From contig JBLWXV010000001.1 in the NCBI GenBank assembly GCA_048267245.1, positions 558,001 to 622,000 on the forward strand: a stretch of 64,000 nt of DNA, read 5' to 3'. Numbering within the stretch: the first letter of the stretch is position 1; the number at the start of each line of letters is the position of its first letter. The position numbers were made by a program, and so were the translations under genes. The notes under the pieces were generated by a model that was given only the letters and a program-made list of their open reading frames with translations, ran no database searches and was not told the origin of the DNA. Positions 61,404 to 64,000 of the stretch are shown piece by piece. This stretch comes from JBLWXV01 sp048267245 (GTDB lineage Bacteria; Bdellovibrionota; Bacteriovoracia; Bacteriovoracales; Bacteriovoracaceae).

Positions 61404-62171
61404 TCAATTACTTTCTATAATACGAAATTGCTGCTTTCCAATATTAAACTGAGGCATCGGGAAAGCCGGGTGGTAGCAAGCCCTTAAAAAATTATAAATC
61501 CTCTCTCCACTCCAGCTCCAGTCAATCTCCCCTTTGTTGGGTAAGTACTTGTCTTGATTTAAATGAATTTTCGGGTCAAAGTTCTGCGCACGTGCTGTAG
61601 GCCAGTTTTGCTCGTTTTGAAGTAATTCGATTTGCTTTTTAAAAATAGCAAGCCCCGTATTAAGGCATTTATTAAAAAGACTAAAACCTGTGTCCGATGG
61701 TGAGATAGCAAGCTTCTCTTGAAAAATGATGTCACCTATATCGGCTTGAACATCAATCCAGTGAACAGTAACCCCTGTTTCCTCATCCCCATTGAAGATT
61801 GCATATACAGTTGGAAATTGTCCTCTGTACATGGGAAGAAGACTGAAATGAGTATTGGTGATGCCAACTTTAAAAAGTTCGATAACGGAGGCGGGGATGA
61901 TTCTTGAGCAAAAGGCACTTATCCCAATGTCGTAAGCACCTGGTTGGATATACTTCCTGGGGTCACTATTAACGAGCTCTTTGAAGCTGATATTATCAAT
62001 GTTGTGTTTGAGGCATAGTTTTTTAACAGATTGATCATAGGGCAAGTCTTCGCCACGGTCTTCGGGATTGGTAATAACTAGATTTGGGGCATAGCCTCTT
62101 TCAATTGCAAAACTCAAACATCTGGCGCCGAACTCCTTGCCAGCAAAAAGAATATAACTATTATTTTTCAT
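61404..62171 (-). CDS. Sugar N-formyltransferase
   Basis: A 255-residue protein related to methionyl-tRNA formyltransferase but lacking its tRNA-binding size. The N10-formyl-THF site is TNTHFSLLPMYRGQFP, and the catalytic triad N106, H108 and D144 is present. A short C-domain (IDWSWSGERIYNFLRACYHP) follows. Homologues such as WbkC formylate the amino group of GDP-perosamine. Next to Gmd and a DegT-like aminotransferase, an N-formyl amino sugar is plausible. It lies two bases after the methyltransferase. Confidence 0.85.
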   Translation of the reverse strand: MKNNSYILFAGKEFGARCLSFAIERGYAPNLVITNPEDRGEDLPYDQSVKKLCLKHNIDNISFKELVNSDPRKYIQPGAYDIGISAFCSRIIPASVIELFKVGITNTHFSLLPMYRGQFPTVYAIFNGDEETGVTVHWIDVQADIGDIIFQEKLAISPSDTGFSLFNKCLNTGLAIFKKQIELLQNEQNWPTARAQNFDPKIHLNQDKYLPNKGEIDWSWSGERIYNFLRACYHPAFPMPQFNIGKQQFRIIESN

Positions 62172-62173
62172 CG

Positions 62174-62770
62174 CTAAATCTTATCAGCTTCGACATTTAA
62201 GCTCATGAGGAGACCATTTTCTTTATCCATATGTGGGATATAAGCTTGAGAATAATCATCGTAATCTTTATGAATAGTTTGTCTCCAATCGTAGTGACGA
62301 AAGTTCGTAAAGTTAGAGTCTGCGAGATACTGTTTGAGAATTGGTTCATTGAAAATAATTCGATGGTATATAGGCGTATTGCCAGTGTCTGCCTTGTGAT
62401 AACGGCCATAGATAAAGCTGTAGCACTGCTTGATACTGGTTCCATCTGTGTATATTTTAATTACCTTGTCTAGATCAGGTACTGAAATTCTTAATGTACC
62501 ACCGGGCTTTAAAATTCGATTCCATTCTGTCAGAACTTTGGGAACTTCGAATTGGTCAAAGTACTCTAAGGCGTGACAACAATAGATCAAGTCGACGCTG
62601 TTATCATCAATCATGGGAAGTTGATTAATCGAACTTACCAGATCAATGTGATCATATGGGTCCCGGTCAATGTGGAGAAAGCCTGGGATAAATTTTTTGC
62701 CCGATCCTAGGTGTAGCTGTACGGGAAGTTGTGACTCGGTTAATTCACGGATTTTTGTTTCTAAATTCAT
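62174..62770 (-). CDS. SAM-dependent methyltransferase
   Basis: A 198-residue class I methyltransferase. Motif I is LHLGSGKKFIPGFLHID, motif II/III DLIYCCHALEYF and LKPGGTLRISVPD. It starts 26 bases within the end of the preceding gene, so translation is coupled. The acceptor is probably a sugar of the surface glycan, by position. No glycan-specific motif is visible. Confidence 0.9.
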   Translation of the reverse strand: MNLETKIRELTESQLPVQLHLGSGKKFIPGFLHIDRDPYDHIDLVSSINQLPMIDDNSVDLIYCCHALEYFDQFEVPKVLTEWNRILKPGGTLRISVPDLDKVIKIYTDGTSIKQCYSFIYGRYHKADTGNTPIYHRIIFNEPILKQYLADSNFTNFRHYDWRQTIHKDYDDYSQAYIPHMDKENGLLMSLNVEADKI

Positions 62771-63671
62771 TTTCGTACCATTCGATAGTTTCTAGGAGCG
62801 CAGTCTCTAATAGAGTTTTTTGACTAATTTGAAGGAGTGATCTCATTTTATCTGAGGAGAGGGCTTTTCTAAGCGATCCCTCGGGTTTACTTGAATCCCA
62901 GGATATTTTTCCTTGAAACTTGGTGTGCTTCTGGATAAGGGAAGCGAGTTCGCGAATTGGAATTTCACTACCGAAGCTCAAGTTAATAGGCTCCAGCGAC
63001 TCCGTATCTAAATTATCAATAATCAAACAAACGAGGTCTCTTATGTAGATAAAGTCTCTCGTTGCTTTACCTGTTCCCCAAATTTCTACCGAGTCCCGCT
63101 GTTCGTGTTTGGCAGTTACAAAGCGCTTGATTAGGGATGGCACAACCTGAGCGTCAGGGCCAAAGTTATCTCCTGGGCCAAAGTAAGCAGTCGTGATGAA
63201 ATTAAGTGTCGTTACTTCTAGCTCTTTTCTTGCAGCGAGAGATTGTTGGTAGAGAAGCTTTTTGCTGGCAGCATAATAGCTAACTGTTTCTTCACATGGT
63301 CCAGTATTTAAAGTGTGCTCTTCTAGTGGAATCTGTGATTCTTGTGGATAGATGCAATTGGGCAAGATATTGACGATTCTTCTAACGCCAGCGCTCAAGA
63401 GAATCTCTGACAAAGCTAGCTCGTTGGTAATCACATCATTCATGAGAGAGAAGGGAGACTGTTTGTGTTTACTTAGACCCTCATTTTTTAAACGAGCATT
63501 GATGTAGATTTCAGGTCTAAATTGCTCGATTTCAGCAGTCAGCTTTTGAGTCTCCTTGTTCTCATCAATGATAATTAAGTCGGCTCCTCTAAAGATTAGC
63601 TCCTTAGCAAGTTCCGTACCGAGTGGAGTCTGGCTGCCAAGTATGGCAATTTTTTTATTTTTTACACTCAT
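62745..63671 (-). CDS. NAD-dependent epimerase/dehydratase, GDP-fucose-synthase-like
   Basis: A 308-residue extended SDR most like GDP-fucose synthase (WcaG/Fcl): AILGSQTPLGTELAKEL, NCIYPQES, YYAASKK, YFGPGDNFGP, EIWGTGKATRDFIYIRDL. The catalytic Y133/K137 are present and the Cys of NCIYP is kept. The Ser before it is Asn (N105) and the epimerase His (about 175) is Gln, so full 3,5-epimerase-reductase activity is doubtful. It overlaps the aminotransferase by four bases (ATGA). Confidence 0.82.
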   Translation of the reverse strand: MSVKNKKIAILGSQTPLGTELAKELIFRGADLIIIDENKETQKLTAEIEQFRPEIYINARLKNEGLSKHKQSPFSLMNDVITNELALSEILLSAGVRRIVNILPNCIYPQESQIPLEEHTLNTGPCEETVSYYAASKKLLYQQSLAARKELEVTTLNFITTAYFGPGDNFGPDAQVVPSLIKRFVTAKHEQRDSVEIWGTGKATRDFIYIRDLVCLIIDNLDTESLEPINLSFGSEIPIRELASLIQKHTKFQGKISWDSSKPEGSLRKALSSDKMRSLLQISQKTLLETALLETIEWYENEFRNKNP

Positions 63672-64000
63672 AATTGCTGAAAGAAATTTTTCACTTCATC
63701 GGCCACGATTTGGCGATCTTGAGGCGAAAGCGAAGGTCCACTTGGTAGCCAAAAAGCTGTGTCGGCCAGCTTTGAAGAATTGGGAAACTCTTCGTCTTTG
63801 CCACCGACCCAGGATCTATGAGTACAGTCCCAAAGAGGGCGTGGCAAAATGTTTTTCCCCTCTAGATACTTAATGAGTTCATTGCGAGACTCTGATACAA
63901 AATCAATCCAGAGCGGAATTTCCCCATTTTCAAAGTCAAAATCAAAAATTTTAATCCCTTCAATTTCCGAGAATTGTGAACGATAAAAATCGTAATCATC
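63668..64000 (-). CDS. DegT/DnrJ/StrS-family aminotransferase, C-terminal part
   Basis: The last 110 codons of a gene entering from the right edge. The C-terminal pattern matches PLP-dependent sugar aminotransferases: IPLWIDFVSESRNELIKYLE, then LPRPLWDCTHRS, FPNSSKLADTAFWLPSGPSL and SPQDRQIVADEVKNFF. By context it is likely to make a 4-amino sugar (perosamine-type) from the Gmd product. The active-site lysine region is outside the window. Confidence 0.85.
   Translation of the reverse strand, partial: DDYDFYRSQFSEIEGIKIFDFDFENGEIPLWIDFVSESRNELIKYLEGKNILPRPLWDCTHRSWVGGKDEEFPNSSKLADTAFWLPSGPSLSPQDRQIVADEVKNFFQQL

Overview
The window reads as chromosomal DNA of a Gram-negative bacterium of moderate GC content. 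It encodes many lipoproteins, a beta-barrel-like outer-membrane protein, periplasmic enzymes and envelope polysaccharide genes. Several traits are reminiscent of Bdellovibrionota (Bdellovibrio/Bacteriovorax-like bacteria): a large PrkA kinase, a DUF4423-like regulator with an HTH, NfeD plus flotillin, many small exported proteins of unknown function, and a lipoprotein GH25 muramidase. That placement is inference from gene content; no rRNA or taxonomic marker is present. There is no phage, intact insertion sequence, CRISPR array or integrase.

Layout. 0-5 kb: edge of a TauE/SafE permease, an ECF sigma factor with a probable membrane anti-sigma partner, a YecM-DUF4269 fusion, GST, CBS and DUF309 proteins. 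4.7-11 kb: an SDR/LysR divergent pair with a perfect operator-like palindrome, NfeD plus flotillin, a diheme cytochrome c and a second LysR. 11-16 kb: HAD phosphatase, Bax-inhibitor-like membrane protein, and two adjacent lipoprotein genes encoding a GH25 muramidase and a circularly permuted ATP-grasp protein, then tag. 16-24.5 kb: hybrid histidine kinase, nitroreductase, LysR, SGNH, VOC, GST and HD-type proteins. 24.6-31 kb: tRNA-His with its own promoter and terminator, an outer-membrane protein, a HAD phosphatase, PrkA, and an overlapping pair formed by an FGE-like membrane protein and a Cys-rich exported protein. 30.6-34.4 kb: a minus-strand operon of rhodanese, NadA, cysteine desulfurase and a UshA-like lipoprotein that has lost metal ligands. 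34.5-36.5 kb: parAB with operator-like repeats and a 28-bp palindrome. 36.5-45.5 kb: SulP transporter, glutamate dehydrogenase, a stand-alone ChlI/ComM-N domain, an orphan kinase divergent from a compositionally mosaic regulator, and lipoproteins.

45.6-64 kb is dominated by surface polysaccharide genes: an O-antigen-ligase-like protein, a WcaJ/WbaP-type initiating transferase, then ahpCF, then an AT-rich segment (about 52-60.3 kb) with two long gene-free stretches. This segment holds DAHP synthase/chorismate mutase, KdsD, two glycosyltransferases and an MBOAT/SGNH acylation pair. The right edge is a minus-strand operon (aminotransferase, GDP-sugar reductase-like, methyltransferase, N-formyltransferase, Gmd) that plausibly makes an N-formylated GDP-4-amino-6-deoxy-mannose (perosamine-like) sugar.

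Architecturally the genome is very compact. Eleven of fifteen convergent gene pairs overlap at their 3' ends, five of them by exactly four bases with interlocked stop codons.
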